The translations under genes were made by a program, and so were the position numbers. The notes under the pieces were generated by a model. The model did no database searches and had not been told where the DNA came from. It saw nothing but the letters and a program-made list of their open reading frames with translations. DNA of 28,322 nt, taken from the NCBI GenBank assembly GCA_016292445.1, contig JAEDIN010000013.1:1-28322 (forward strand). Reading direction: 5' to 3'. This document shows, piece after piece, positions 17,799 through 24,612 of the stretch (position 1 is its first letter; the number at the start of each line of letters is the position of its first letter). This DNA comes from Oscillospiraceae bacterium (lineage in GTDB: Bacteria; Bacillota; Clostridia; Oscillospirales; Oscillospiraceae).

Positions 17799-17847
17799 TA
17801 ACAAGTTTTTATTAGTGTAGTATTTTCTACACTTTTATGACTTGTTA
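17799..17847. promoter_or_regulatory. Nested dyad upstream of the CdhC-like gene
   Basis: Outer arms TAACAAGT (17799-17806) and ACTTGTTA (17840-17847) are perfect over 8 bp; inner arms AGTGTAG (17814-17820) and CTACACT (17827-17833) are perfect over 7 bp around TATTTT. Both share nearly the same centre. The right half covers the -35 position of the promoter below. Confidence 0.5.
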
Positions 17848-17852
17848 TAGGC

Positions 17853-17858
17853 TATAAT
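17853..17858 (+). promoter_or_regulatory. -10 element of the CdhC-like gene
   Basis: Perfect TATAAT, 36 bases before the ATG. No good -35 hexamer lies 16-18 bases upstream, where the nested dyad sits instead, so activation by a bound regulator is plausible. The rest of 17706-17798 is A/T-rich with nothing recognisable. Confidence 0.5.
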
Positions 17859-17894
17859 TAATTCAAAGAATAAATGCGGAAAAGGAGAAATAAT

Positions 17895-18629
17895 ATGGAA
17901 CTTTATAACCCCCTTATTAAGTCCACACAGGAGATCCTTTCAAAGGGTACTCCTAAAGTATGGGATTACAATCCCCGCAAGGCATGGAATGACCTCGGCT
18001 CGGCTGAACTCGTTCTTCAGAGCGAAGCTGCCTATGAGCTTGGTGCTCTCGGTCTCGGCTCTTCCAATTACATCTGTACCACCACAAGCTCAGAGCTTGT
18101 TAACAAGGACCAGATATTGCTCTACGGTCCGGACCTCAAGGACATCAAGAAGGATACGCCCTTTGCCAGAATCGTGCTTCTGCGAGTCGGCGCACTCGAG
18201 GGTGAGGATGAGGAAGTCTACCGCGCACTCAAGGATATCGAATTCTGCAAGTATCATGTTTATCCCGAGGGCTACATGGTCAGAATGTCCCCCGAAAGCC
18301 ACCGTGAGCAGGTTCGTGTCAGTAAGAAGGCTCTCAAGAGAGGCATAAGCTTTGAGGCTGTCGGTAATCGTTACATTGAAGCCTACAAGAAGGATGTCAA
18401 TGTTCTGAATGTCACCGTCATCTTCGTCACCGACTCGAGCCTCGATTATAAGGCAATGCTCGAAAACTCCAAGAAGGCCGACGCGATCACCAATACCCTC
18501 ACCCATATCATGGAGGGTCTGCCCACCGACTGCAGCGTCTGCCAGCTCAAGGACATCTGTGATGAGGTCGAGGGTATGAAGGAACTGCACTTCGGCGTCG
18601 GCGACAAGGGAACTAACGACCATCATTGA
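17895..18629 (+). CDS. Orphan CdhC / acetyl-CoA synthase beta-subunit-like protein
   Basis: 244 residues, no signal peptide. ATG at 17895 follows AAAGGAG with seven bases spacing. The middle and C-terminal parts resemble, from memory, the catalytic subunit of acetyl-CoA synthase (CdhC/AcsB): ILLYGPDLKDIKKDTPF (about 74-90), a RALKDIEFCKYHVYPEGYM segment, RVSKKALKRGISFEAVG (141-157), NVLNVTVIFVTD, and C213-x2-C216-Q-x4-C222. The last matches the first cysteines of the A-cluster (CxxCQ), but the third spacing is short, the fourth cysteine is missing, and the protein ends before the Cys-Gly-Cys that binds nickel. It is therefore unlikely to make acetyl-CoA. No other CODH/ACS gene is nearby. Homology is fairly secure; function is unknown. 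Confidence 0.72.
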   Translation: MELYNPLIKSTQEILSKGTPKVWDYNPRKAWNDLGSAELVLQSEAAYELGALGLGSSNYICTTTSSELVNKDQILLYGPDLKDIKKDTPFARIVLLRVGALEGEDEEVYRALKDIEFCKYHVYPEGYMVRMSPESHREQVRVSKKALKRGISFEAVGNRYIEAYKKDVNVLNVTVIFVTDSSLDYKAMLENSKKADAITNTLTHIMEGLPTDCSVCQLKDICDEVEGMKELHFGVGDKGTNDHH

Positions 18630-18636
18630 TTAAGTT

Positions 18637-18669
18637 AAAAGCCGGTTCTCAACAGAGGGCCGGCTTTTT
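18637..18669 (+). terminator. Terminator after the CdhC-like gene
   Basis: AAAAGCCGGTTCTC and GAGGGCCGGCTTTT form a 14-bp stem (two G-T pairs) around AACA, followed by T. It ends five bases before the -35 of the next unit. Confidence 0.88.
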
Positions 18670-18673
18670 GTAC

Positions 18674-18702
18674 TTGACAAATTAAGGTATCCCAAATATC
18701 TG
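18674..18702 (+). promoter_or_regulatory. Promoter of small RNA 1
   Basis: Perfect TTGACA (18674-18679), 17-nt spacer, weak -10 TATCTG (18697-18702). The expected start is at 18708-18709, right at the base of the RNA stem. Confidence 0.6.
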
Positions 18703-18707
18703 ATTAA

Positions 18708-18787
18708 AGAGGCTTCCCTGCCCCAGAGCGCCGCTTTTGCGGAAGAGCCGTGATGTGCTTTTTGCGCTGTGGGGAAGCTTCTTTTTT
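18708..18787 (+). ncRNA. Candidate small RNA 1 (~79 nt), unidentified
   Basis: Closing stem AAAGAGGCTT (18706-18715) pairs with AAGCTTCTTT (18775-18784), ending in T6. Next is a five-base left bulge CCCTG, then CCCCAGAGCGC (18721-18731) pairs with GCGCTGTGGGG (18764-18774) with one mismatch; a small CGC-TTTT-GCG hairpin sits inside. No reading frame with a ribosome site is present. The pyrimidine-rich, partly unpaired GCTTCCCTGCC resembles C-rich motifs by which Firmicute sRNAs bind Shine-Dalgarno regions. It is too short for 6S RNA, has no SRP core, and I could not assign it to a known family. Confidence 0.6.
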
Positions 18788-18789
18788 GC

Positions 18790-18818
18790 TTGACATTTTC
18801 CCAAAAGCTGCGTATATT
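18790..18818 (+). promoter_or_regulatory. Promoter of small RNA 2
   Basis: Perfect TTGACA (18790-18795), 17-nt spacer, TATATT (18813-18818), starting three bases after the T6 of RNA 1. Expected start near 18825. Confidence 0.75.
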
Positions 18819-18824
18819 ATTAGC

Positions 18825-18898
18825 GAAGTCAGCTTTCCTTCCGACTGTTGGGTAATTGGAACCCTTCACTATCGGAAGATGTGCCTGACTTCTTTTTT
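18825..18898 (+). ncRNA. Candidate small RNA 2 (~74 nt), unidentified
   Basis: Three nested helices: GAAGTCAG/CTGACTTC (18825-18832 with 18885-18892) closing the molecule before T6; CTTCCGA/TCGGAAG (18838-18844 with 18872-18878); and GGGT/ACCC (18850-18853 with 18861-18864). Predicted start, closing helix and terminator coincide. It shares with RNA 1 a GCTT[CT]CCT[GT]CC element on the 5' side and CGGAAGA plus ATGTGC on the 3' side, so the two are probably related. No coding potential was seen. Confidence 0.7.
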
Positions 18899-18939
18899 GT
18901 TAGCATTATTGTTAGCATTTTCTTTTGCTATTAATGCTA
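18897..18939. repeat. Short direct and inverted repeats after small RNA 2
   Basis: TTGTTAGCATT occurs at 18897-18907 and again at 18909-18919; AATGCTA (18933-18939) is inverted to the second copy. The rest of 18940-19037 holds no gene or known element that I can see; a GTGAATAGTGAAGAGTGAA tract (19012-19030) is simple repeat-like sequence. Confidence 0.4.
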
Positions 18940-19037
18940 TTCGGCGGTCACTTTGGACTTTATCGCTAACCGAAATTTCTGCTCGTTTTGCCGACAAAAA
19001 GCTTGAAAGCAGTGAATAGTGAAGAGTGAAAAAGTAA

Positions 19038-19068
19038 AAACGACAAGCCTCATCGAGGCTTGTCGTTT
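19038..19068 (-). terminator. Terminator of the tRNA-Leu gene
   Basis: A 14-bp perfect stem (AAACGACAAGCCTC/GAGGCTTGTCGTTT, ATC loop on the plus strand) begins one base past the tRNA CCA end. On the minus strand it runs into TTTTTACTTTTT. Confidence 0.85.
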
Positions 19069-19069
19069 C

Positions 19070-19156
19070 TGGTGCCGGTGGTGGGACTCGAACCCACACG
19101 ATGTTGCCACCAACGGATTTTGAGTCCGTCACGTCTACCAATTCCATCACACCGGC
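19070..19156 (-). tRNA. tRNA-Leu (anticodon CAA)
   Basis: 87 bases including encoded CCA. Acceptor stem GCCGGTG/CACCGGC, D-arm, anticodon stem ACGGA/TCCGT with loop CTCAAAA, so the anticodon is CAA at 19122-19120 and reads UUG. A long variable arm (GGTGGCAACATC) marks it as class II, and the T-arm contains GGTTCGAGTCC. It is transcribed away from the two-component genes. Confidence 0.96.
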
Positions 19157-19166
19157 ATGCTCATAC

Positions 19167-19195
19167 AGTATAACCTAATTCGGATGATTTTTCAA
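19167..19195 (-). promoter_or_regulatory. Promoter of tRNA-Leu
   Basis: Minus strand: TTGAAA (19195-19190), 17-nt spacer, TATACT (19172-19167), ten bases before the mature tRNA 5' end. Confidence 0.75.
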
Positions 19196-19259
19196 GCATT
19201 AGTTTTATGTAACAATTTGTTGCTGATTTATAGAAAATTTAAGATTTATACTACCCAAT

Positions 19260-19288
19260 TTGATGATTATATGTTACAATATTAAAAT
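19260..19288 (+). promoter_or_regulatory. Probable promoter of the two-component/housekeeping operon
   Basis: TTGATG (19260-19265), 17-nt spacer, TAAAAT (19283-19288), 28 bases before the response-regulator ATG. The area is A/T-rich, so alternative hexamers are possible. Confidence 0.45.
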
Positions 19289-19316
19289 GTAAAATTATAA
19301 AGAAAGAGGCATAACC

Positions 19317-20006
19317 ATGAAAAAGATACTCGTCCTTGAGGATGAACCGAATATCCGCAGTTTTGTGGTCATTAACCTCCGACGCAACGGATATCAGCCT
19401 ATCGAAGCAGAAAACGGTATGCAGGCACTTTCCAAACTTGAAGAAAATCCGGATATAAGCCTTGCTCTGCTTGATGTCATGCTCCCCGATATAGACGGCT
19501 TTGAAGTTTGCCGCCGCATTCGTGCATCCGGCTCAAAGATAGGTATAATCATGCTGACGGCAAAAAGTCAGGAGATAGATAAGGTTACAGGTCTTATGAC
19601 CGGTGCCGATGACTATGTCACGAAGCCCTTCTCCCCTGCCGAGCTTACCGCTCGTGTTGATGCTTTGGTCCGCCGTCTCGGAGACGATTCCAACGACAAG
19701 CCCAGCTTTGAAATTACCAGTGGTCCGTTTATTCTCAACACCAGAAACCGCACTCTTGAAAAGGACTGCAAGCGTCTTAAGCTCACTCAGATAGAGTATC
19801 AGCTTATGAAGCTGTTTATGGAAAATCCGGGCAAGGCTATGTCAAGAGATGACATCTTGAAGGCCGTTTGGGGCGATAATTTTTCCGGCGAGCTCAAGAC
19901 TGTTGATGTAAATATCCGCCGCCTTCGTATTAAAATCGAGGCAGACCCCACCGAGCCCGAATTTCTTACTACCGTTTGGGGCTTTGGCTACAAATGGGGC
20001 TACTAA
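19317..20006 (+). CDS. OmpR/PhoB-family response regulator
   Basis: 229 residues. Receiver domain 1 to about 118 with acidic pair E8/D9, phospho-acceptor D53 (LLDVMLPD), T81 and K103 (VTKPF). The winged-helix DNA-binding domain spans about 130-229 (FILNTRNRTLEK, LTQIEYQLMKLFMENPGKAM, DVNIRRLRIKIE, TTVWGFGYKW). All key residues are intact. It is followed after 21 bases by its likely kinase. No target-specific subfamily can be named from sequence alone. AGAAAGAGG precedes the ATG. Confidence 0.95.
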   Translation: MKKILVLEDEPNIRSFVVINLRRNGYQPIEAENGMQALSKLEENPDISLALLDVMLPDIDGFEVCRRIRASGSKIGIIMLTAKSQEIDKVTGLMTGADDYVTKPFSPAELTARVDALVRRLGDDSNDKPSFEITSGPFILNTRNRTLEKDCKRLKLTQIEYQLMKLFMENPGKAMSRDDILKAVWGDNFSGELKTVDVNIRRLRIKIEADPTEPEFLTTVWGFGYKWGY

Positions 20007-20027
20007 TTTTTCCCTTGGAAGTGCTAA

Positions 20028-21023
20028 ATGTTTTTTAAGAATCTTAAGTTGCAGCTTTTTGTTTCAAGCATAGCTGCGGTCATTCTCACAGCCTGCTTTA
20101 TAGCTCTTGCGGCAAACGGCTTTATTGTTGCCTCAGTTGTGCTGGCATGTATCAACGGTGCTTATATAATCCTTGTGAATATATGGTTTGAGCACTATGT
20201 AAGCAAGCCCATCCAGTCACTTACGGAGTCGGCAAAGCACATTGCAGCAGGCAGCTACGGAACTCAAGTTGCAAAGCAGGCAGATAACGAGATCGGTCAG
20301 CTCACCGATGAGATTAACCTGATGTCCTCAAAGATAGCTCTGTCCGATAAGACAACTACCGAGTTTATTTCGCAGATTTCCCATGAGCTGCGAACTCCGC
20401 TGACCGCAATTATGGGCTGGAGCGAGACGCTGCAGTATGACCCAAAAATTGAGGGTGATTCTCTGCGCGGAGTCAAGATTATTTCAAAGGAGTCCGAGCG
20501 TCTTACCGGGATGGTCGCTGACCTGCTTGAGTTCACGAGAATTCAAGACGGCAGATTTAATCTGCGCATAGAGCTTGTTGACATCACCGCGGAACTTGAG
20601 GATTCACTTTTTACATACGGCAATCTTATGCGTGAAGCCGGTATTGAGGTCAACTACCACGCACCGGAGTACGACATTCCGCTTATCTCCGGTGATCCGG
20701 AGCGCTTAAAGCAGGTGTTTTTAAATTTGCTTGACAATGCCGCAAAGCACGGCGGTGACGGTAAGGTAGTTGATGCTTCGCTGAGTCTTGAGGATGACTA
20801 TGTTGTCGTAAGTATTCGCGACTACGGTCACGGTATTCCCGTCGACGAACTGCCGTATGTTATGAACAAGTTTTACAAGGGCAGCTCCAAAAACCGCGGC
20901 AGCGGCATAGGGCTTGCTGTTTGCAATGAGATCATCACCCGTCACGGGGGCATTTTTACAATTTCTAACGCACAGGGCGGCGGCTGTCTGGCACAAATAA
21001 AGCTGCCGCTATCCGAGAACTGA
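20028..21023 (+). CDS. Sensor-less membrane histidine kinase
   Basis: 331 residues. Two adjacent transmembrane helices (about 10-30 and 34-54) are separated by only a few residues, so there is essentially no extracellular sensor. A HAMP domain follows (about 56-107), then the H-box QISHELRTPLTAIMGWSE with phospho-acceptor H119, N-box QVFLNLLDNAAKHGG, and G-boxes DYGHGIP and GSGIGLAVCNE. It should phosphorylate the preceding regulator. Signals are likely sensed within the membrane or through a partner protein; that is inference. The stop is seven bases before the next gene. Confidence 0.94.
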   Translation: MFFKNLKLQLFVSSIAAVILTACFIALAANGFIVASVVLACINGAYIILVNIWFEHYVSKPIQSLTESAKHIAAGSYGTQVAKQADNEIGQLTDEINLMSSKIALSDKTTTEFISQISHELRTPLTAIMGWSETLQYDPKIEGDSLRGVKIISKESERLTGMVADLLEFTRIQDGRFNLRIELVDITAELEDSLFTYGNLMREAGIEVNYHAPEYDIPLISGDPERLKQVFLNLLDNAAKHGGDGKVVDASLSLEDDYVVVSIRDYGHGIPVDELPYVMNKFYKGSSKNRGSGIGLAVCNEIITRHGGIFTISNAQGGGCLAQIKLPLSEN

Positions 21024-21030
21024 GGCAATT

Positions 21031-21984
21031 ATGGGAAAAGATAATCAGAATAACATATGTGGATTTAAAACCTCGATCGGCGGTCAGGCCTTGATAGAGG
21101 GCATAATGATGCTCGGTCCGAAAAAGCGTGCTATTGTATGCAGGACAGAGGATGGCTTTGCCGAAAAGGTTGAGGATGTTAGGCCGTTTAAAGATATCTC
21201 CCCCATTCTGGCTTGGCCGTTTATCAGGGGTGTCGTTGGGTTTTTGTCCTCCATGATAAACGGTGTTAAGGCACTGTCCTTTTCAGCCGAACAGCTCCCC
21301 GAGGATATGCAGGATGAGCCTGACAAGATCGATCTTTGGATACAGGAGCACTTCTCCGACGAGACCGCTCAGAAGCTCATAATCGGTATAGCAGTTATAC
21401 TGGGTATCGGTCTTTCACTGCTTCTATTTCTCTTCCTGCCGACATTTATTGTTGGACTGTTTCCGGATGTTAAAGCAGACTTTTACTTGAGAACGCTGTT
21501 TGAGGGTATACTTAAGCTTATAATATTCTTCGTATACCTCATTTTGTGTTCAAAAATGAAGGATATGAAGCGTCTGTTTGCCTATCACGGTGCTGAGCAT
21601 AAGACGATTTTCTGCTATGAAAAAGGCTTGCCGCTCACCGTCGAGAATGTCCGTCCTCAGGGCAGACTTCACCCGAGATGCGGTACAAGCTTTTTGTTTG
21701 TAGTAATTATAATCAGCATTATCGTTGGCTCATTTATAAAAGTCAGCGGTACATGGGCAAGAATGGGGATAAAACTGCTTGTTCTGCCTATCGTTGTAGG
21801 TGTGAGCTACGAGATCAACCGTTGGGTTGGCAGACATGACAACATTTTGTCCTCCGTGCTTTCATGGCCCGGAAGACAGCTCCAGCGCATAACCACCAAC
21901 GAGCCCGACGACTCAATGATAGAATGTGCTATCAGAGCTCTCGAGCTTGTTATTCCCGAGGAAGTCGGCAGCGATAAATGGTAA
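21031..21984 (+). CDS. yqhQ: DUF1385 membrane protein (YqhQ-like)
   Basis: 317 residues. Conserved family blocks are present: IGGQALIEGIMMLGPKK near the N-terminus, AYHGAEHKTIFCYEKG in the middle, and RLHPRCGTSFLFVV. Four to five hydrophobic helices follow residue 110 (for example IAVILGIGLSLLLFLFLP and FLFVVIIISIIVGSF). YqhQ proteins are common in Firmicutes next to prmC and prfA; their biochemical function is not established. The Shine-Dalgarno GAGG overlaps the stop of the kinase gene, suggesting coupled translation. Confidence 0.9.
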   Translation: MGKDNQNNICGFKTSIGGQALIEGIMMLGPKKRAIVCRTEDGFAEKVEDVRPFKDISPILAWPFIRGVVGFLSSMINGVKALSFSAEQLPEDMQDEPDKIDLWIQEHFSDETAQKLIIGIAVILGIGLSLLLFLFLPTFIVGLFPDVKADFYLRTLFEGILKLIIFFVYLILCSKMKDMKRLFAYHGAEHKTIFCYEKGLPLTVENVRPQGRLHPRCGTSFLFVVIIISIIVGSFIKVSGTWARMGIKLLVLPIVVGVSYEINRWVGRHDNILSSVLSWPGRQLQRITTNEPDDSMIECAIRALELVIPEEVGSDKW

Positions 21985-22006
21985 ACCCGCAAAGGATCAA
22001 TTCATA

Positions 22007-22876
22007 ATGCCAAAGACATATAACGACATATATTTTGTTGTAAGAAATAAGCTGAGGGAATGCGGCGTTGAGGCGTACGGGCCGGAGGCCCGCAGCTTGC
22101 TTGCCGCTGCCTCAGGTAAAACGCCTGAACAGCTTTTAAGGGATCTGTATCTTTACACATCCGATGAGATTGAAGCAAAGACAGAGGCAATGCTCGAGCG
22201 CAGAATAAAGGGTGAACCTCTTGCATATATTTCAGGTTCATGGGAATTTTACGGGCTTCCCTTTACCGTCACTCCCGATGTTTTGATACCGAGAATGGAC
22301 ACCGAGGTGCTTGTTTCCTGCGCCATAAAGGCAGTGAAGGCCTTCGGAATGAAGGGCAGAGTGCTCGATTTATGCTGCGGAAGCGGCTGTATCGGCTGCG
22401 CAATAGCCTCCGAGCTTCCGGCTGCAAGAGTGGTTGCGGCAGACATCAGCGTTCCTGCCCTCGAGATATGCCGCAAGAATATTAAGGACAACAAGCTGGC
22501 TTCAAGGATAATTACCGTTCACGCCGATGCAAAAACATGGCCGCCTATGAGTATAGGCTCATTCGATGTCATCGTGTCAAATCCCCCATACATTGCCAGC
22601 AACGAGATATTGACTCTCGATTGTTCGGTCAGGGATTACGAGCCGCTCGGTGCGCTCGACGGCGGTGACGACGGTCTTGATTTTTACCGCGCCATCATCA
22701 AATATTGGACAATTACACTGCGTCCAAACGGAATGATGATGTTCGAGGTCGGCGAAGGTCAAGCAGATGCAGTTAAGAAGATGCTGCTTGATGCAGGATA
22801 TGTAAAAGTAAGCACTGTACAGGACACTTTGGGTGTTCAGCGTGTTGTTATTGGTAAGTGGAAAAACGAATTTTGA
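22007..22876 (+). CDS. prmC: Peptide chain release factor N5-glutamine methyltransferase
   Basis: 289 residues. PrmC methylates the GGQ glutamine of RF1 and RF2 with SAM, raising termination efficiency. Visible are the N-terminal helical domain, the SAM loop DLCCGSGCIG (121-130) and the catalytic NPPY (192-195, in SNPPYIAS). The ATG at 22007 follows AAAGGATC; an ATG 27 codons upstream would overlap yqhQ and add unrelated residues, so it was not chosen. Its usual partner prfA is not adjacent here: recA follows after 21 bases. Confidence 0.95.
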   Translation: MPKTYNDIYFVVRNKLRECGVEAYGPEARSLLAAASGKTPEQLLRDLYLYTSDEIEAKTEAMLERRIKGEPLAYISGSWEFYGLPFTVTPDVLIPRMDTEVLVSCAIKAVKAFGMKGRVLDLCCGSGCIGCAIASELPAARVVAADISVPALEICRKNIKDNKLASRIITVHADAKTWPPMSIGSFDVIVSNPPYIASNEILTLDCSVRDYEPLGALDGGDDGLDFYRAIIKYWTITLRPNGMMMFEVGEGQADAVKKMLLDAGYVKVSTVQDTLGVQRVVIGKWKNEF

Positions 22877-22897
22877 TAATATATGAGGTGAATTTAA

Positions 22898-23998
22898 ATG
22901 GCTGAAAAGAAAAAGACCCCCATCTCCACCCCCGGTCAGGCAAGTGACAAGAAAAAAGCGCTTGAAACCTGCATTGCGCAGATTGAAAAAAACTACGGCA
23001 AAGGCGCAATTATGCGTCTTGGTGACGATATTCCCGTTAATGTCGAGGCCCTTTCGACGGGCTCCCTCTCTCTCGACCTCGCATTGGGCATAGGCGGCGT
23101 TCCCAAGGGCAGAATTGTTGAAATATACGGTCCTGAGGCTTCCGGTAAAACCACCCTTGCGCTTCATGTCGTAGCGTCAGCCCAGAAGGCCGGCGGTGAA
23201 GCTGCATATATCGATGTTGAGCACGCTCTTGAGCCGGCATATGCCAGAGCTCTCGGTGTAGATATTGACAGCCTGCTTATTTCCCAGCCCGATACAGGAG
23301 AGCAGGCTCTTGATATTGCGGAAAGTCTTGTTCGCTCAAGCGCTGTTGATGTAGTTGTAGTTGACTCTGTTGCCGCTCTTATCCCCCGTATTGAGCTTGA
23401 GGGCGAGATGGGCGATTCCGTTGTCGGTGCGCTGGCAAGACTTATGTCGCAGGCCATGCGCCGTCTTGCAGGTGCAATTTCTAAAAACGGCTGCACCGTT
23501 ATCTTTATTAACCAGCTTCGTCAAAAGATAGGCGTTATGTACGGTAATCCCGAGACCACCCCCGGCGGTCTTGCTCTTAAATATTATGCCTCTGTGCGTG
23601 TTGATGTCAGGAGAATTGAAACCCTCAAATCCGGCAATGAAATGATCGGTAACCGCACCCGCGCAAAGGTCATTAAAAACAAGTGCGCGCCTCCGTTCAA
23701 AGAGGCCGAGTTCGACATTGTTTACGGTGAGGGCATTTCCAAGGTCGGTGAGATAGTTGACCTCGGCGTAAAGCTTGAGCTTATCGACAAGGCCGGTGCA
23801 TGGTACACCGTCAATGACCAGCGTATTCAGGGTCGAGACGGTGTTAAGACTTACCTGCACGATAATCCCGATATCTGTGACAAGATCGAGCAGCAGATAA
23901 GGGACAATGCATACAAGCTCATGTCCCCACAGGCTCGCAAGGCTGCGCAGGCTGCCGGCAGAGCTGTTGATATTTCGGCAGACGACTTTGAAGGCTGA
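22898..23998 (+). CDS. recA: Recombinase RecA
   Basis: 366 residues. RecA forms ATP-dependent filaments on single-stranded DNA for homologous recombination and LexA cleavage. Walker A GPEASGKT is at 78-85; the NKNGCTVIFINQLR-type L2-adjacent region, YGNPETTPGGLALKYYASVR and the C-terminal domain are normal. The N-terminus has about 20 extra lysine-rich residues before the conserved ALETCIAQIEKNYGKGAIMR. A good AGGTGA precedes the ATG. No Clostridial LexA box was seen in the short upstream gap, which fits an operon-internal position. Confidence 0.98.
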   Translation: MAEKKKTPISTPGQASDKKKALETCIAQIEKNYGKGAIMRLGDDIPVNVEALSTGSLSLDLALGIGGVPKGRIVEIYGPEASGKTTLALHVVASAQKAGGEAAYIDVEHALEPAYARALGVDIDSLLISQPDTGEQALDIAESLVRSSAVDVVVVDSVAALIPRIELEGEMGDSVVGALARLMSQAMRRLAGAISKNGCTVIFINQLRQKIGVMYGNPETTPGGLALKYYASVRVDVRRIETLKSGNEMIGNRTRAKVIKNKCAPPFKEAEFDIVYGEGISKVGEIVDLGVKLELIDKAGAWYTVNDQRIQGRDGVKTYLHDNPDICDKIEQQIRDNAYKLMSPQARKAAQAAGRAVDISADDFEG

Positions 23999-24003
23999 TT
24001 TTT

Positions 24004-24612
24004 GTGAAAATTCTTGAGCTGAAGCAGACATCCGGCGAGCGCTTTACCGTCATTTTCGAAGACGGAACTCAGGTGAAAACCTCGCTCGGCGTTGTAACTG
24101 ACAAGTTCATACACGCAGGCCTTGAGCTGGATGACGAAGAATTTCGCGATTTTCTCTCCGCTTCCTCTCTTTCGCTTGCAAAATCACGGGCTCTGCGTAT
24201 AATAAATACTCGTCCAATGTCCCGCAAGGAGATGCTGACAAGGCTTATCGAAAAAGGTGAAACACCCGAAACCGCAGAACAGTGCGCCAATTGGCTGTGT
24301 GATATGGGGCTTATTGATGACACTAACTATGCTTCCTCCGTTGTGCGCCATTATGCGGCAAAGGGCTACGGAATTACCCGTATAAAGCAGGAGCTTAACC
24401 GCCGCGGCATAAGCCGCGAACTTTGGGTCGAAGCGCTTGAAGAAATGCCTGAGCAGGATGACAAGCTTGAGCGTTTTCTGCGCTCAAGGCTCACAGATCC
24501 TAATGACAAAGCTCAGGTCAAAAAGGTCTCCGATGCCCTTTTCAGGCGCGGATACACATGGGATCAAATAAAAAACGCACTTTATAATTATAGTTCGCAA
24601 GAGGATTATTGA
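24004..24612 (+). CDS. recX: Regulatory protein RecX
   Basis: 202 residues. RecX binds RecA filaments and limits recombinase activity. It has the typical helical repeats: RALRIINTRPMSRKEMLTRL, ANWLCDMGLIDDTNYASSVV and AAKGYGITRIKQELNRRGIS. The start is GTG at 24004, five bases after the recA stop, with GAAGG inside the end of recA as ribosome site. The order recA-recX is common and supports the call. Its stop overlaps the next ATG by one base (TGATG). Confidence 0.93.
   Translation: MKILELKQTSGERFTVIFEDGTQVKTSLGVVTDKFIHAGLELDDEEFRDFLSASSLSLAKSRALRIINTRPMSRKEMLTRLIEKGETPETAEQCANWLCDMGLIDDTNYASSVVRHYAAKGYGITRIKQELNRRGISRELWVEALEEMPEQDDKLERFLRSRLTDPNDKAQVKKVSDALFRRGYTWDQIKNALYNYSSQEDY

Noticed and set aside
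18674..18898. 6S RNA or SRP RNA identity for the small RNAs
   Set aside because: Each is only 74-79 nt, and neither the 6S central bubble at expected length nor the SRP GGAAGGAAGCAGC-type core is present.
18750..19019. 89-codon plus-strand open frame over the small-RNA region
   Set aside because: It runs through a terminator, a promoter and a second hairpin RNA, with no ribosome site before its ATG.
18869..19150. 93-codon minus-strand open frame across the tRNA gene
   Set aside because: Its beginning (MELVDVTDSKSVGGN type) is the well-known spurious translation of a tRNA-Leu gene.
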